Assembly (NCBI RefSeq): GCF_964355755.1
Contig: NC_092670.1
Span: 6,473,001 to 6,537,000, forward strand
Direction of reading: 5' to 3'
Length of the DNA: 64,000 nucleotides
Source of the DNA: Antedon mediterranea
Lineage: Eukaryota; Echinodermata; Crinoidea; Comatulida; Antedonidae
Positions 1 through 12,109 of this stretch are shown piece after piece. The first letter of the stretch is position 1. Each line of letters begins with the position of its first letter. A model generated the notes under the pieces. The model was not told the origin of the DNA. It searched no databases and was given only the letters and a program-made list of their open reading frames with translations. The translations under genes were made by a program, and so were the position numbers.

Positions 1-282
1 AACATGCCGCAAAGAAAAAAATTGCGACAGAATTCTGGAGCGCGTGTGAAAAAAGACTTACGTCCGACAATTGTAATACTAGGCCTAAAATTAAACTTTA
101 GCTAATATGCTTAGCCCTAACCTAGATAAGAGGCCTATGTAGAAAATAATTTAATCAATTTTGATATAATAATAATTGGTGTAATATTTAATAATGATAC
201 ACTATTCCTGTTTTAGTAAGCTAGGTATATTATTATTACGAACGATTTTTATTTATTGTTGTCCATGTACGTACTAATAAAC
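1..282. other. AT-rich intergenic sequence, no gene seen
   Basis: No open frame with coding character, splice-bounded exon or recognisable repeat was identified before the foldback element that starts near 283. It contains scattered AGGCCTA words like the rest of the window. Confidence 0.5.
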
Positions 283-1110
283 CTGGCGCTAGTTTCCTTC
301 GCTTGTATTTTTACTCCAAATTTGATAACTAACTTTATCGTGTGAATACCACACCTTAGAAGTATACCTCATGAGTACTTTAATGAAAGAATCACATAAA
401 AAGTAACAAATAAATCCTTAAATTAATGATTTTACAGGCGTGTTTCTCGCACACTGTTCGCGAATTTCACTTATTCAATGTTCAATATTTTTGTTTCTAT
501 GGAGCGCCAAAAGAGCAACGATAAAACTCAGTGGAATGCGTCAATTTCTCATGCATTTATTGGTGAAAAACACGTTTCATTTCAATATATTTGTTAATTT
601 GTCAATAAAAATGTTGTAATATGTTACTGCTGATACTGTTCTGTTTTCAAAGAATAATAATCGATCCTAAATCAACATCACTACCTAGTCTAGACCTAGG
701 ACATCCTACTAAGGATATTATGATGAATTTTTCTATTTTATTCTTTAAAAGGTTAACGAAACCGTGTACATTATCAACAGTAACATTTTTCCTTACTGAC
801 AGTGACAAAATCTATTGAAATTGTACTTGATTTTCACCAAATAATGCGTTAAATATAAATGGATTCTACAGAGTTTTTAGCCCTCTAATTAATTTTGCTC
901 TTTTGGCGTTCCATAGAAACCAAAATATTGAACATTGAGTGTGCGAAATGCGAGAAAAACAACGTCTGTAAAATCACCAATTTAATGGATTTATTGTTAC
1001 TTTTATGTGATTTTTCTTCATTAAAGTAGGCCTAGTAATTCTAAGCTGTGGTATTCAGGATAAAGTTGGTTAAAATACAAGGCAGGTGCAAAAGGAAACT
1101 AGCCTAGCGG
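283..1110. mobile_element. Foldback-type element with ~230-bp inverted arms
   Basis: The segment 283-516 reappears as its reverse complement at 893-1110. Shared words include GGAGCGCCAAAAGAGCA against TGCTCTTTTGGCGTTCC, and TTCAATATTTTTGTTTCTAT against ATAGAAACCAAAATATTGAA. The arms are imperfect and separated by about 375 bp of AT-rich loop without a convincing protein. A third, partial copy of the arm lies at 19311-19460, so the arm belongs to a dispersed family. The architecture suggests a non-autonomous foldback DNA transposon, or two inverted copies of one repeat. No transposase is present. Confidence 0.6.
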
Positions 1111-1550
1111 GCCTAGGCCTAGGCTACTTCAATTTCGGTGATTTCCTGCCTTGCAATTTTGAGAAATGATAAAATGATGCCTCGCATTTTTTGATGATGG
1201 TAAAACGATGCCTCGCATAAATTTCTGACTTGCCTCGCATGCCTTCCCTGCCTCGCACTTTGTTACTACCCTTACCTAGGCTAGGTCTAGCCTAGCTATG
1301 CCACAGTACTTACAGTTTTTCGTGTGGTCCATTGGCTACACTTGCAGCAAGGTTCCGTTTTGCTATCAGAGAAAATGAAATTCTGGCTGGGTTTGAAACA
1401 TTTTCTTTGAGATCCATGTGGTGGGCCAAAATGTAAAAAAAAAAAAAATTTTAATGACAATGTTAGTAGGGAGGTAGAGGCTCAAGTTGTGTAGGCCTAG
1501 CCTACTTAGCTAGGGCTTCTTCATAGCTAGGGCCTAGCCTAGGGGTGTGA
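1111..1550. repeat. Spacer with degenerate TGCCTCGCA repeats and poly(A)
   Basis: Between about 1145 and 1262 the word TGCCTCGCA or a close variant occurs five times at irregular spacing. It is followed by a short A-tract near 1434 and by GGCCTA-rich sequence. No gene was seen. Confidence 0.4.
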
Positions 1551-3475
1551 GATGAAATCGGTCGCGTTTGAAAATCGGTCGCGATAAAATCAACTTCTGG
1601 TATTTTGTATGGCGCGCCGCTACAGCTATACTTTTGGTGATATCGGTCGCGCTATTTTGTATGGATCGAGCGGGATGCATCCTAGAGCGGGATATACATT
1701 TTTCGTTTATATAGATTTAATTGATATTTGTTAGGAACTATATTATTTATATGGATATTTTTTACTTGGTTAATAAATATTTATTATCAATCATTAAATT
1801 AATTTTTTTTTGTATTTCACAGGTCTCGGAGACTAGACTGTGTCTTTTCAAAATTGCCATTTCTAAACACGTTTAAATATTATATTAGGCATATTGTTAT
1901 ATTAGGCATATAATAATTTACCTCTATTTATATGTACTGTAATTAATATATTCTATAGAGAATAAACGTCTGTCGTGTCTTTTATTATGCAAACAATTAC
2001 GTATGGTTTTAGGATATTAATAAAATATATAGATAATATGCCGTTATAAATCATTCTACCGGCCTACAGTAGGACTATGATGTACAATGATAGATGTGAG
2101 AATAATAATGTATGGATAAAGGACACGATTCTCAAAAGAGGTAATCTGCACCGATATTTAAACATTTAGATTTACGAACGGCGTATGAATGTGAGACACT
2201 GAGTTGCAGTTGCAACTTAATTATTTACATTAATTGATTATTATAAATGAAGAAATAAAAGATATTTAAATTAAAATCTATGGTATAGTATCACCGACAT
2301 ATATGTAAATTATATACTGTATAAATCATACTGTCAAATTATAGAAACAGTACTTTATTCGGAATTATTATGGATAAGCAAGCCTGTGAGCTACAGCGAC
2401 TTTAATTGCTTTTGCTTATCCTTGCCTCCTTAGATTTCCACGTGTCTTTATTTTGTTACCTATGTTTTAATATTTTGATTTTAGAGGCTAAATAAAGAAT
2501 GAATGAATGAATGAACATGATCTGGGGTTTATTTCAGTAACTCGCCTTTTAACCATCCACATTATAATGATCATTTTACTAAAAACTATTTTAAACATTA
2601 GAAATAAAAATATACACGTGATTTGCCTCAACAATAATCATTATAAATACATAATAGAAAAATAACGCTTAAAAAAGAACGACGTTTCGACTCCATCATG
2701 GGGTAATTTTCAAGTCCAATGAATAAAATTTAAATAAACAACTAATTAAATAACAAAAGCCAAGGGTCAAAGTTTAAATAACAAAAGACCTATAATCATT
2801 ACACTTAATATTATCCTACATAACGGATAGAAATAAAAATAAGGTGATCGAATAGTATATTGTTAACGACATGGATATGATATAATCTGCCACAGTATGC
2901 ATAAGTATAAAAATAAATGGATACGTGGCTTTACGGGCTATATTGTAAAAATTATTGTTTTAAAATAAATTGTTCTCTTTTACGTAGGTCTAGTTGTTTG
3001 CATAATAAAAGACACGACAGACGTATATTCTCTATATAATATATTAATTACAGTACATATAAATAGAGGTAAATTATTATATGCCTAATATAACATTATG
3101 CCTAATATAATATTTAAACTTGTTTAGAAAATGGCCATTTTGAAAAGACACAGTCCTTCTCCGAGACCTGTGAAATACAAAAAAAAAAATAATTTAATGA
3201 TTGATAATAAATATTTATTAACCAATTCAAAAATATCCACATAGTATAGGCCTAAATAATAATATAATAGGCCTAGTTCCTAAAAAATATCAATTAAATC
3301 TATATAAACGAAAAATGTATATCCCGCTGTAGCATGCATCCCGCTCGGTCCATACACAAAGAAGCGCGACCGATTTCAAACGCGACCGATATCATCAAAA
3401 GTATAGCTCTAGCTAGGCCTAGCGGCGCGCCATACAAATTACCGGAAGTTGATTTTATCACGACCGATTTCATCG
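1551..3475. mobile_element. Large inverted repeat (~450-480-bp arms, ~1-kb loop)
   Basis: The left arm at 1551-1995 is repeated as its reverse complement at 2994-3475. Matching landmarks, read inward from both ends, are GATGAAATCGGTCGCG, a GGCGCGCC site, GAGCGGGATGCAT, TTTCGTTTATATAGATTTAATTG, a TATTTCACAGGTCTCGGAGA block, and GACGTCTGTCGTGTCTTTTATTATG-like sequence at the inner ends, each with scattered differences. The loop carries an AATGAATGAATGAATGAA microsatellite near 2498 and a short motif like those found in Penelope-like element tails near 2680. No transposase frame survives. It is probably a non-autonomous DNA element or foldback. Confidence 0.65.
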
Positions 3476-3699
3476 TAAACCAGCCAAGGCCGCCTCCCTA
3501 CTACTGTAGGCCTATCTACTCTAACCTACTAGCCTAGGCCTAGCGCTACGTACCTACATAGACTAGAGGCCTACCACACTGCACTACTGCCGGCCTAGCC
3601 TACCTACTACTAGCTACTAGGCCTAGGCAGGCTAGTCCTAGCTAGTAGGCCTCGTAGTCCTAGCTATAGGCGCGCCTATCTTCTTAGTTAGTAAATTCA
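3476..3699. repeat. AGGCCTA/CCTAGC-rich low-complexity block
   Basis: A dense cluster of overlapping TAGGCCTA, CCTAGC and CTACTA words sits directly outside the large inverted repeat. Similar blocks occur at 9120-9330. The word is a self-complementary 8-mer (TAGGCCTA), and isolated copies are scattered through the whole window. Confidence 0.6.
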
Positions 3700-3715
3700 A
3701 ATTAAATACATTTAC

Positions 3716-3995
3716 CAGCTGTACCAAACGTCAATCCTTCATACTGATTTATGTACTCTTCTTCTAATTTCTTGTTATTTATAATCTGTTGTTTTTTAAT
3801 TTCTTTAATACTACTTTTGGAGCGTCGATTAGCCATGACAACTGTTACAGTAATAACGCCCTCTATAACTGATTTACTTACCAGAGCCATATAAAGAGTT
3901 ACGACATTGAAAATTAGAAGCCATTTTTGTGTCAAAGAATTCGCACGCTGAGGGCGCGCGCGTCTCTTTTGTATAGCGTTTTCCTGTAGTTCCAT
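3716..3995 (-). CDS. Candidate first coding exon of an unidentified - strand gene
   Basis: An open frame runs from ATG at 3995 to a possible donor (G|GTAAAT) at 3716/3715, in phase 1. A second in-frame ATG at 3836 has a better context (GTCATGG) and would give a short lysine-rich peptide beginning MANRRSKSSIKEIKKQQ and ending EGLTFGTAG at the donor. The longer form has a hydrophobic stretch at about residues 25-53. The upstream DNA (3940-3965) is locally GC/CpG-rich, as expected near a promoter. I do not recognise the family. Any further exons would lie left of 3700, where only repeats are seen, or outside the window. It may be spurious. Confidence 0.3.
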
Positions 3996-3996
3996 G

Positions 3997-6795
3997 CATT
4001 ATTTTTAGATTTTTTTGTCAATGAAATAACGCTTAGATTCCGTTTTTATTTTAGTAATTTATTTTATTACTTGTATTAATTTGGTAACATATATATATTG
4101 TGTCTATAATAACAAAAGAATAAATGCTAGGGCCTACATGCAAGTCAGGATACATCAAAGCATGAACCAATACAAAAAACACACAAATTCACCCCTCTTT
4201 TTATACATTATGCTCTCCGTGTGTTTTTGACACAAACTTTCAGAGACTCGTTCATCATTTCATTTGTAATAATTTGCCTTTATTATTTTAATATTGTTCA
4301 TACCCTATTCAATATATTAACAAATATATCCACGACACTTTATTATTTTATTTAGTCATCAAAGCATGCATTATGAATTGAAAATATTACATAATTGTTA
4401 TTAATAGGACGTAGTTATGGGATGTTTCGTTCCAAAATCAATCAATCGAACTTTATAATGTACTAGCGCACGCGCGCGCAATATTCTTTGCAGCAAGTAC
4501 TTCTGTACGCTGTGCACATCGATATTTCACCGTAAAATGTGTAATTACATTTTTTTAAATATAAGAAAAAGTTTAAAGTATTTTCTTGCTCCTGTACTTT
4601 ACATGCAATAACGGAGACAAGTTTGATACAAATTGATCTGCATATCACGTGACTATAATCCAATGTCGTAACTCTTTATATATATGGCTCTGCCCCCCCC
4701 CCCCCCACACGTCGTGCACCCCCTCTATCTCTCTCTAGCATGCAGCTCTCCGCGTTCGCGCTCTGCGACGGAAATTATCCTTAGGCTATTTTATGTATAC
4801 CCCTTTATGATGAATGGATTAACCCACAACTTTTCACAAAATTGTACCACACTTGTCAGCGACCTCCTCTCTCTGTGTTTTATCAATATTTAAAGCATGC
4901 TGGTTATAAAAAAACCCATGTTGTCAAATTTCTAAAAATAATTCATCTTTGACCTCTGACCTCAATTTGAATATTTTGACCCATTGAAACAAAATGGCCA
5001 TATCTTTGCAACTAATAATAGTGTCAAATTATTTGGAAGATGCATATTAATATTCGTTTTAATGGAACAGTCCAAAAATGGCCAGAAGTATGATTTTGGT
5101 ATTTTTAACCTTTGACCTACATATCATAACTCGGTAGCTAACAGTTGGACAAACTTTAAAAAGGGCTCAAATTAATCTGAAGGTATAATATGTTTCTATT
5201 TAGTCTAATAAGAACTTTTTCAAGATTGCGATAGTAAAACCGAATTTTCTCACAATCGCTTATCAAAACAATAACAACAAAAAAGGCATAGGCTTATAGG
5301 GCCTACAAACACCTCACTATTCAACTTTTGTTGTGAAGTGCTGATCAAAATGAGTTAATAACATACGTTGTAGTCTGATGACACCAGTCTTTTTGTAGTG
5401 TGCCATTTGTAATTAAAATAAAGTATTTAGAGTTGTGAACAATTTAAGTGGATGGCGCCTGACATTACAAAACATTCATATCCAATGATAAAATGAAAGG
5501 AAGTAGGCCTAGCCCCCTATATATGCTTCAATTCAAAATCAATAATTCATTTCACGGTCTCGGTCGCAAACTTGTTATTCACCCATAATATGACTATTAT
5601 TCGTTTTAACTGAAATCTATATTGACAATTTCTTTTTCACAAAATTTAAATTTCCTTTGAAATTTTATAATTACAATTCCAAACACCGTCGTTGCTAAAC
5701 ACCCAATGTGACATAAACAGCGAGTTTTTAGAAATGAATTAATTTATAGAAATCTCACGAAGAGAACACAGCTGATTTTCCGGAGATGAATATTAATTAT
5801 AGAATTCCTGGCGCTCTTTATTCATTATTTTCAACATATTGATTAATAAAGAGTAATAGAATAAATAAGAGTTACTAATATTTATGTTTCAAATAACAAG
5901 CAATAACATGAGAAACATGAGTCTTGCCTGATTATGAGTAATCATCTTATTATCTATTTATTGTGAAAATTGTTAATAAATGCTGAATAAATACTTCTGA
6001 TATTAAGTTCAGTTTTTTCCTATGAACTTTTTACTTTGTCTTTAAAAAAATATATCTATCTATTTATTTTTTAATAGATTGGGAAAATATAATGTATATC
6101 GGTCTTGTGGTTTAGGAGGACCCAACGAACACCATGGGTTAGTGTTCAATTATACAGTAATATGATGAATATAATATGTAGTAGGGCCTAGCCTAAAATG
6201 AGGTTAAAAAAGAAGAAAAAGCTGAAAAAGAAATAAAGATTAAAACTTATTATACAATAATAACGAAAAAACAAAGAACCATTCAAGGTATAACGGTACA
6301 ACAATTTCCGTAAGGCGTCAGGATATGACAATTACCAAAACAAAGATTCTGAATAAATACTTTTAATTAGATTTACCCAAACTATTAATACAATTTCCTC
6401 AAGTTAAATGGGGAGTAATTGGGCCTATTATTGTTAACACTCTCTTATACACTTGTTAAAACGACCTAAGTTTAAAGAACCAGAGTGCATCTTTCGAAGC
6501 AGTAATAGTTAGGCCTACCTGTACTGGCCCATCTCAGTCCCTGCCACTGTGGGTGGTGATGAGCGCCGTTGGTCATGGTCAATTATTTTCATTTTAATAT
6601 CAACTTGAGAGCTGCCTAATTAAATATTGATAATTTTATATATCATTGAATCATGTTTTTTGAATGAAGTGAAATCAGCGAATTTCTATTCATCAAAGGA
6701 CAAATACAGAGATTGTTGGTACATAAACTGATAAAAAGACACCCCTGCTATTATGTGTTATGAATATATTTTGATACAAATCTCTAAAATGTACA
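3997..6795. other. Intergenic sequence with a satellite-like fragment, no gene
   Basis: No gene was seen. Points of note: a run of about 14 C residues at 4687-4706, and a block at about 4915-5160 rich in TTTGACCT/TGACCTCTGACCT words and ATGGCCATATCTTTG. That vocabulary resembles the long satellites at 13650-15990 and 28905-32275. The remainder is AT-rich with isolated GGCCTA words. Confidence 0.45.
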
Positions 6796-6850
6796 AGTCT
6801 AAAGCTCTGTCTACACTATGAAACTAGTTAGGACAAAAAAAAAATGTGTA
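6796..6850 (+). mobile_element. Solo end of the CTCTGTCTACACTAT MITE family
   Basis: AGCTCTGTCTACACTATGAA followed by ACTAGTTAGGACAAAAA matches the left end of the MITE at 25254-25624. No matching opposite end was found nearby, so this is a truncated copy. Confidence 0.45.
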
Positions 6851-7888
6851 AGCGAAGAATATCATCAAGTAATACAAGAAGAAACTGACATCTCGAATTA
6901 AATTTACATTTACATTGATGAACTTAAGATAAACAACAACAACTTTTTTACTATAGGCCTACATTGAAATTAAATTCGCTTTCTCTCATTCATTATGAAC
7001 GCGTAGCTTTGTCCTTAAAATGCTATTTCTAGTTTACCTACGTAATACGACTTTCAGATTTTCGAATATACAGATGTAGACTATAATTATAGAGTATATA
7101 AGCAATTTAATGTTTATTGTGCGAGCGTTTTGATGTGTATCCGGCCTATTTAGACCTATCCATATCCTTCCCGTGCACTTCAGTTAGTCATCTTCCTTGG
7201 CGTATAATGTGACTGATTGAAATGTATATTGGGCTTGAAAAAAGGTAAGTGCGGCTATAAACTTATACACATTTTTAATTGGATCATTACGATGGTTGAG
7301 AAAACATTGTGACGGTACAGGGCGTGGAAAAGTTTTGTTTTTTTCTGGTTTACAAAAAGCAATTATAACTGTAAATTATTAGTTAGGTAGGCAGGCAGGT
7401 AAACAAGTATTTATATACTGTAGTATACAGTTTGGAATCCCATTAATTCTCCTGAAAGGATGTAGGCCTATAGCGTACAGTTGTTCAGGTCTAGGCCTAA
7501 TTTTGTTCAAACGTTCGTACAACAGCAGTTGTGCTCAGTAAACAATAGTCAGAATCTTCAGCAGCAATTAATATAAGCTGGTAGGTTATGATCACAGTTG
7601 ACATAAACCATAATGGCAGTATTAAAGGCTCGCATTTTAGCTTGTAAAAACAATCACCTTGGTGGAAAAGTACGCATTAGAAATCTTTATTCGGGCCTAT
7701 GATTCATATTATTAACAGGTAGATTTAGTCATTTATACTGGTTGATGTTAGGAGATACACTTAATTATTATATTATTCGTATATTATCACATATTATACT
7801 ATTACTGTTTTGTATATTGGTATCAGATAAAGTTCAGTAACCAGGTTGCACCTAAGTTGTTCCTCATGCTCATAAATCGAGGTGGTAA

Positions 7889-8031
7889 GATCTGTCTAGA
7901 CTATCAAACTTTATGTGACAAAAAATGTGATGTGATGTGTCCAAATATGGTAGTGGTATGCCCAAAGATGGTAGTGATATGACATCATCATGTCCATATA
8001 TGGGCAGTTTGATAGTGTAGACACAAGACTT
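7889..8031. mobile_element. Short MITE with CTGTCTACACTATCAAAC-type inverted ends
   Basis: The left end (GATCTGTCTAGACTATCAAA) and right end (GTTTGATAGTGTAGACACAA) are reverse complements with a few differences. The roughly 100-bp interior carries the internal repeat ATATGGTAGTGGTATGCCCA and the sequence GACATCATCATGTCC. The copy at 25254-25624 shares this interior but is split by a nested insertion. No coding capacity. Confidence 0.7.
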
Positions 8032-8154
8032 TATAAGTGTCATATTAATGTAAAATAATCTACTTACAATGTAGTAAAACATCCAGCTAATGTACAGTAG
8101 AAACACCAACAGCTTATGTATAGTAAAATAAAACCACCACCTAATAGGCCTAAA

Positions 8155-8315
8155 CCTGATTTTAACCACCTGGTGTAACCCTGTTTACTAATAAAATTGA
8201 GTTAGAAAATTAGTTATTGACAAATTAAAGCGAACTTAGGTTCAATATTTGCCCCAAATAGGAGTGTTTTCCGATCGTGGTATACACTGTCTAATGGATG
8301 TCCATCTTGAAAAAT
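8155..8315. repeat. Dispersed ~155-bp repeat, second copy inverted at 60515-60665
   Basis: The order CCTGTTTACTAAT, AATTAGTTATTGACAAAT, TTGCCCCAAATAGG, TTTTCCGATCGTGGTATA and GTCTAATGGATGTCCAT is present here and, reverse-complemented with mismatches, at 60515-60665. Family unknown; no open frame of interest. Confidence 0.6.
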
Positions 8316-9119
8316 AGCCGCACACAATAATACAAAGATGTTCCGCATTTACCTAATATCTCCTTCTACGATAATTGTTTTTAGTAGCTGAAACCGTTTG
8401 AACAGCTCGAGTAGGCCTACATCATCATAATGTTGAAGACAGACCGATTTCTTAAAAAATACTATTGATAGATAAAAATATAAACGTTGTAGTGCTGTAT
8501 CGTTACACTAGCTTACTATTTCAATCGACTATGAGACAGTTTTAAAAAATCAAATCGCAAATTTATAGGCCTAACCATGAACAAAATATTTCGTTTCGAG
8601 TGGATAAAGAATATATTTAAAAATTGTTCTTCTTTGTATCCATCCTCTTCTCCATCCCTCAACCCTATGTTACATACAAAGCAAAAATTGTGGATTATAA
8701 TTGTGTTTTAAATTAAGTTTCTATTATATAATTCATTTATTTAAAACAGGTGGGCTCGTTTTGTAAGTAAAAAAAGACCGGCATGCCCCCGGCATGACCA
8801 TGGCTATTCGATTTTTAAAAATTATTTTATGTGCGCTTTCATTGGGGATACCTGGTGTGTACGACGCTGGTTACGTACGTAAATGCGTGACGCGTGACAG
8901 TGGAAAACTGTTTACACTACGAAAGTGTAAACGACAGCCGCTCGATCTTACAGCAGTCAGATATTCTCACATGATCTTCTCCCTCTAGGCTTTGACCAGG
9001 CAAGAACCGATGTTTCAACCTGGTAAGGCCATAAACAGGACATTAAATCCGTTCAAAATAGGTAAATATTTTTTTCCTGTAACATGTGAGTGAATGGCCT
9101 ATTTGGTACATCATAATAC
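8316..9119. other. Intergenic sequence with possible 5S rRNA-like remnant
   Basis: The only recognisable feature is about 8985-9032, where GAACCGATGTTTCAACCTGGTAAGGCC resembles the 5S-derived head of the SINE at 15028-15141 (there GAACCGGTGTTTCAAC and GTATGGCCG). It is too short and diverged for a firm call. A slightly GC-rich patch at 8830-8960 has open frames but no recognised product. Confidence 0.3.
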
Positions 9120-9330
9120 AGTACTAGCCTAGGCCTACTAGCCTAGTAACTACTGATACTAATACCTTCAACCGTACTAGACTAGGGCCTACTACTCTAG
9201 GTTTAGGCCTGGCCCTAGCTAGCTAGTAGTAGTAGTAGGCTAGGCCTATACTACTACTCCTACTACTAATAGTTAACTACTATTAGTATTAGGCCTAGTG
9301 TTTAGCCTAGGCCTAATACCATTGATATGA
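9120..9330. repeat. TAGGCCTA/CTAGTAGTA-rich cluster
   Basis: Low-complexity DNA made of TAGGCCTA, CCTAGC and TACTACTAG words, similar in composition to 3476-3699. Confidence 0.6.
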
Positions 9331-9374
9331 CTTGGCAAAGTGTTATTAATTATCATTCCTAATTATTGTTTCAG

Positions 9375-10160
9375 CGCCACATAATAGTCCCAATATTCCG
9401 CATGCGCGGCCTACGTACTAACACGAACAAAAAAAACTATTGTCCAAAATAAAAACGTAAATTGTTATTTCAATTTACAAGATGTATTGTTATACATGGT
9501 TTAGTACGAATTATTGCTTAACTAAACATCTTTAACTAACTATATATATATGCTATTCATTGTATATTCATCTGGTTTCGAATACCCCAATAGGCCTAAT
9601 TATTAATAATTATACTATGTCCCAATATTCCCCGCGTGCGCCCAAGGCCTACTAACACGAAAAAACTATTGTTCAAAATGGAAACGCAAATTATTATTAG
9701 TTCAATGTATGAGATAGATGTTTTGTTATACACTGTTTATAACGAATTATTCTTTCCATTTCCTTTTTTCTAACGATTTTTTTTAGTCCAATTTTAAGAT
9801 ACAGTAGATGTTTATTATAATTTTATACTGTTATCAAACGAATTATATTTTATCTAACGATATTCCATTGTTTGTAAATATTCATCTGGTTTTGAATACT
9901 ATAAATAATTTTTGACATTAATCCAATTTACAGGATAGCCAGTATATTTTTCATTATAATTTTATCGACATTTACCCTAGACCTTGAACGAATTATGTTT
10001 CAACTAACGATGTTTCATTGTAGGCCTAATTGTTCATCTGGTTTCGAAGAGTACTCCAATTATTAGTTTAATTTACAAGTAGCCTTTATCACTTTATTGA
10101 TATTGAGAGCGAATTTTAATTTAAATAATTAGCCTATATTCCATTGTAAATATTATAATA
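9375..10160. repeat. Degenerate tandem repeat, ~3-4 units of ~200-280 bp
   Basis: Recurring landmarks in the same order are GTCCCAATATTCC, CTAACACGAA, AACTATTGT, TTGTTATACA, ACGAATTAT, and TTCATCTGGTTTCGAATA or TTCATCTGGTTTTGAATA. They occur near 9390-9590, 9620-9900, 9900-10050 and partly 10050-10160. The units are much diverged and have no coding capacity. Confidence 0.55.
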
Positions 10161-11146
10161 TGGTATCCGTATAGTAATTTGGAAGGCTAGGACGAAAAAC
10201 CTTAACAGAGACGAAGGTGAGCACCAGGTAGCCAAACTGTATTAAATGATCCTTATTATTAGACACCCAGAGCTCAGCTGTTAATTAAAAGCTGTTCGTG
10301 TAAGAAACAACGAATTTACTGTCACGGTAACTTTTTGCTATTACATAGCACTGTGGCTATCAAGGTTTTAATACGTTATCCCATAGAGATGATTATCCAC
10401 ACTAGGCGGATAACCTGCTGTGTAGTGTCCAATCATCAACATGTTTTGTTTGGAGTGTTCAATAATCTTAAAACTAAACCAGAGAAGAGTGAAATTATAC
10501 TCTTCTCTAAACAGAACATTTGTGTAATTTGCCCATTATCAGAATCACGCGGAGTAGTTACAATAGATTGTTAGAAAATCTACAGTAAGATTATCCATAA
10601 ATATTTTTGAAAACCAAACGACAGTTTTCAGTTAAACGTAACATAATTATAATTATATAAAAGTAAATTTTCATGTTACACAATAAACGTCACTCACACT
10701 CAATTAAAAAAAAACTCCCGCACAATTAATATTAATATCAAATTAGTATAGAGGTTTCGGGCAAGTTTATAAAACTAACTTTGGAAGCTGTTGCATTGAC
10801 GTGGCCTATGAATGTGCCTGAAGAATGACGTCATCATATGGTGGGTTTCCTAAAAATATATTTTATATATATAAAATATATTCATTTTCATCGCGTGCAA
10901 GATACCGCGCATCTCGCTTTTACGTGCCCGATTTTCTTCCAAATGTTAATATGTTCTTCCAAACATTCTTCCAAACATGTTATCTTTTATTTTGATGAAG
11001 TTATCGTGTTAGAAATTTAGGATATAAATGGGTCTCGTCACATACATTGATGTACTAAAGACGGATACTGGTATGCAGAGTCACAAGGGCAGATAGAAAG
11101 TTATTGATAAATCTAGTCATATAAGTTCGGGACGGTATGTCCCGAA
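10161..11146. other. Intergenic, nothing recognised
   Basis: Several short open frames exist, but none has splice-bounded coding character, a recognisable domain or a counterpart elsewhere in the window. Confidence 0.4.
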
Positions 11147-11231
11147 CTAAGTAAGTAAGTAAGTAAATAAGTAAGTAAGTAAGTAAGTAAGTAAATAAAT
11201 AAGTAAGTATGTAAGTAAGAAGTAAGTAAGT
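11147..11231. repeat. (AAGT)n microsatellite
   Basis: About twenty copies of AAGT/GTAA are interrupted by AAAT variants. On the - strand this reads as an artificial Leu/Thr/Tyr-rich open frame, which is not a gene. Confidence 0.95.
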
Positions 11232-11559
11232 GAAGTCGGTATACGCAAAATAGTAGACAGCCTGGCGCACAATATAATTCTGCTGTAATAGGTGCTTTAG
11301 GTCATAGAATGGAAGAAAATAACTTTCCGCGCTCAAATTTTAACGTACGTGGATGCTGCGATAACCTATAACTTACGTGTTTTAATTCAAATTCAAATAA
11401 ATCTTTTATTTTGGTATCATACTACAGTATAGAAAATAGCATAATTACGTCTAAAGTAAGAAAAAATAAGACGGCACTGACTATTTATAATAAGACTGCT
11501 CTCATCTCATGATGCCAATCCAACTGGGAAGCATATTTGACTTAGTTATACAATGCTTA

Positions 11560-11603
11560 ATATGTAGATAATAACGTCTTATAAGACGTTATTATCTACA
11601 TAT
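11560..11603. repeat. Perfect 44-bp palindrome
   Basis: The two 22-nt halves (left ATATGTAGATAATAACGTC then TTA; right TAA then GACGTTATTATCTACATAT) are exact reverse complements without a spacer. It could be a cruciform, a foldback remnant or a head-to-head junction of two repeat ends. Confidence 0.9.
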
Positions 11604-11887
11604 ATTAGTAGGTCTCAAAGAAATAGTGGTTTTTTTATTGTAATGTTACCAATTTCCATTTAAAAGAGCTGATTAACATATTGATTTCCTTCGCTACAGG
11701 ATGCAATGAAAACAAACAACAATACAAAAATAATTACGTTTCATTGGAGCAACTATATATTAAAGTATATTAAATATTGCTGATTCAGGTTTCATCAGTA
11801 GTTTTTACTATTATTACTATTTAAAGATGTTTTATTGTCCCACTGAAAAAACTTAAACTTGAATATGTATGTATATTAAACTTGAAT

Positions 11888-11953
11888 ATGCCAGCTTCCG
11901 CTGGCTGGGTCACCCTCGTGAAATATGGTTGAATAAATAAATAAATAAATAAT
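11888..11953 (+). mobile_element. LINE/SINE 3' tail with hairpin and (AATA)n end
   Basis: CCAGCTTCCGCTGG forms a hairpin and is followed by GTCACCCTCGTGAAATATGG, TTGAATAAATAAATAAATAA. The same tail structure occurs at 25475-25550 and 42253-42311, with a different hairpin sequence. It is the expected 3' end of a stringent-type (L2/CR1-like) LINE or a SINE mobilised by one. Confidence 0.6.
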
Positions 11954-12109
11954 GTCACATAATAGTTATCCACTTTGACCAAAAAGTGGATCTAAAAAGA
12001 TTATTTAGGCCTACCTGAAAAAACTGTAAATTAAAGCAAAAAATCGTCAAATTCATGGGTGCCATCCAATGGGGTTTAGGTTTATTTCCACAATTTATTT
12101 TGTCATTTT

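Noticed and set aside
8794-8988. 64-codon frame with signal-peptide-like start
   Set aside because: The hydrophobic start followed by a basic stretch is suggestive, but the region ends in a possible 5S-like remnant and no homologue is recognised.
11055-11336. Leu/Thr/Tyr-rich - strand frame
   Set aside because: Produced by the (AAGT)n microsatellite.
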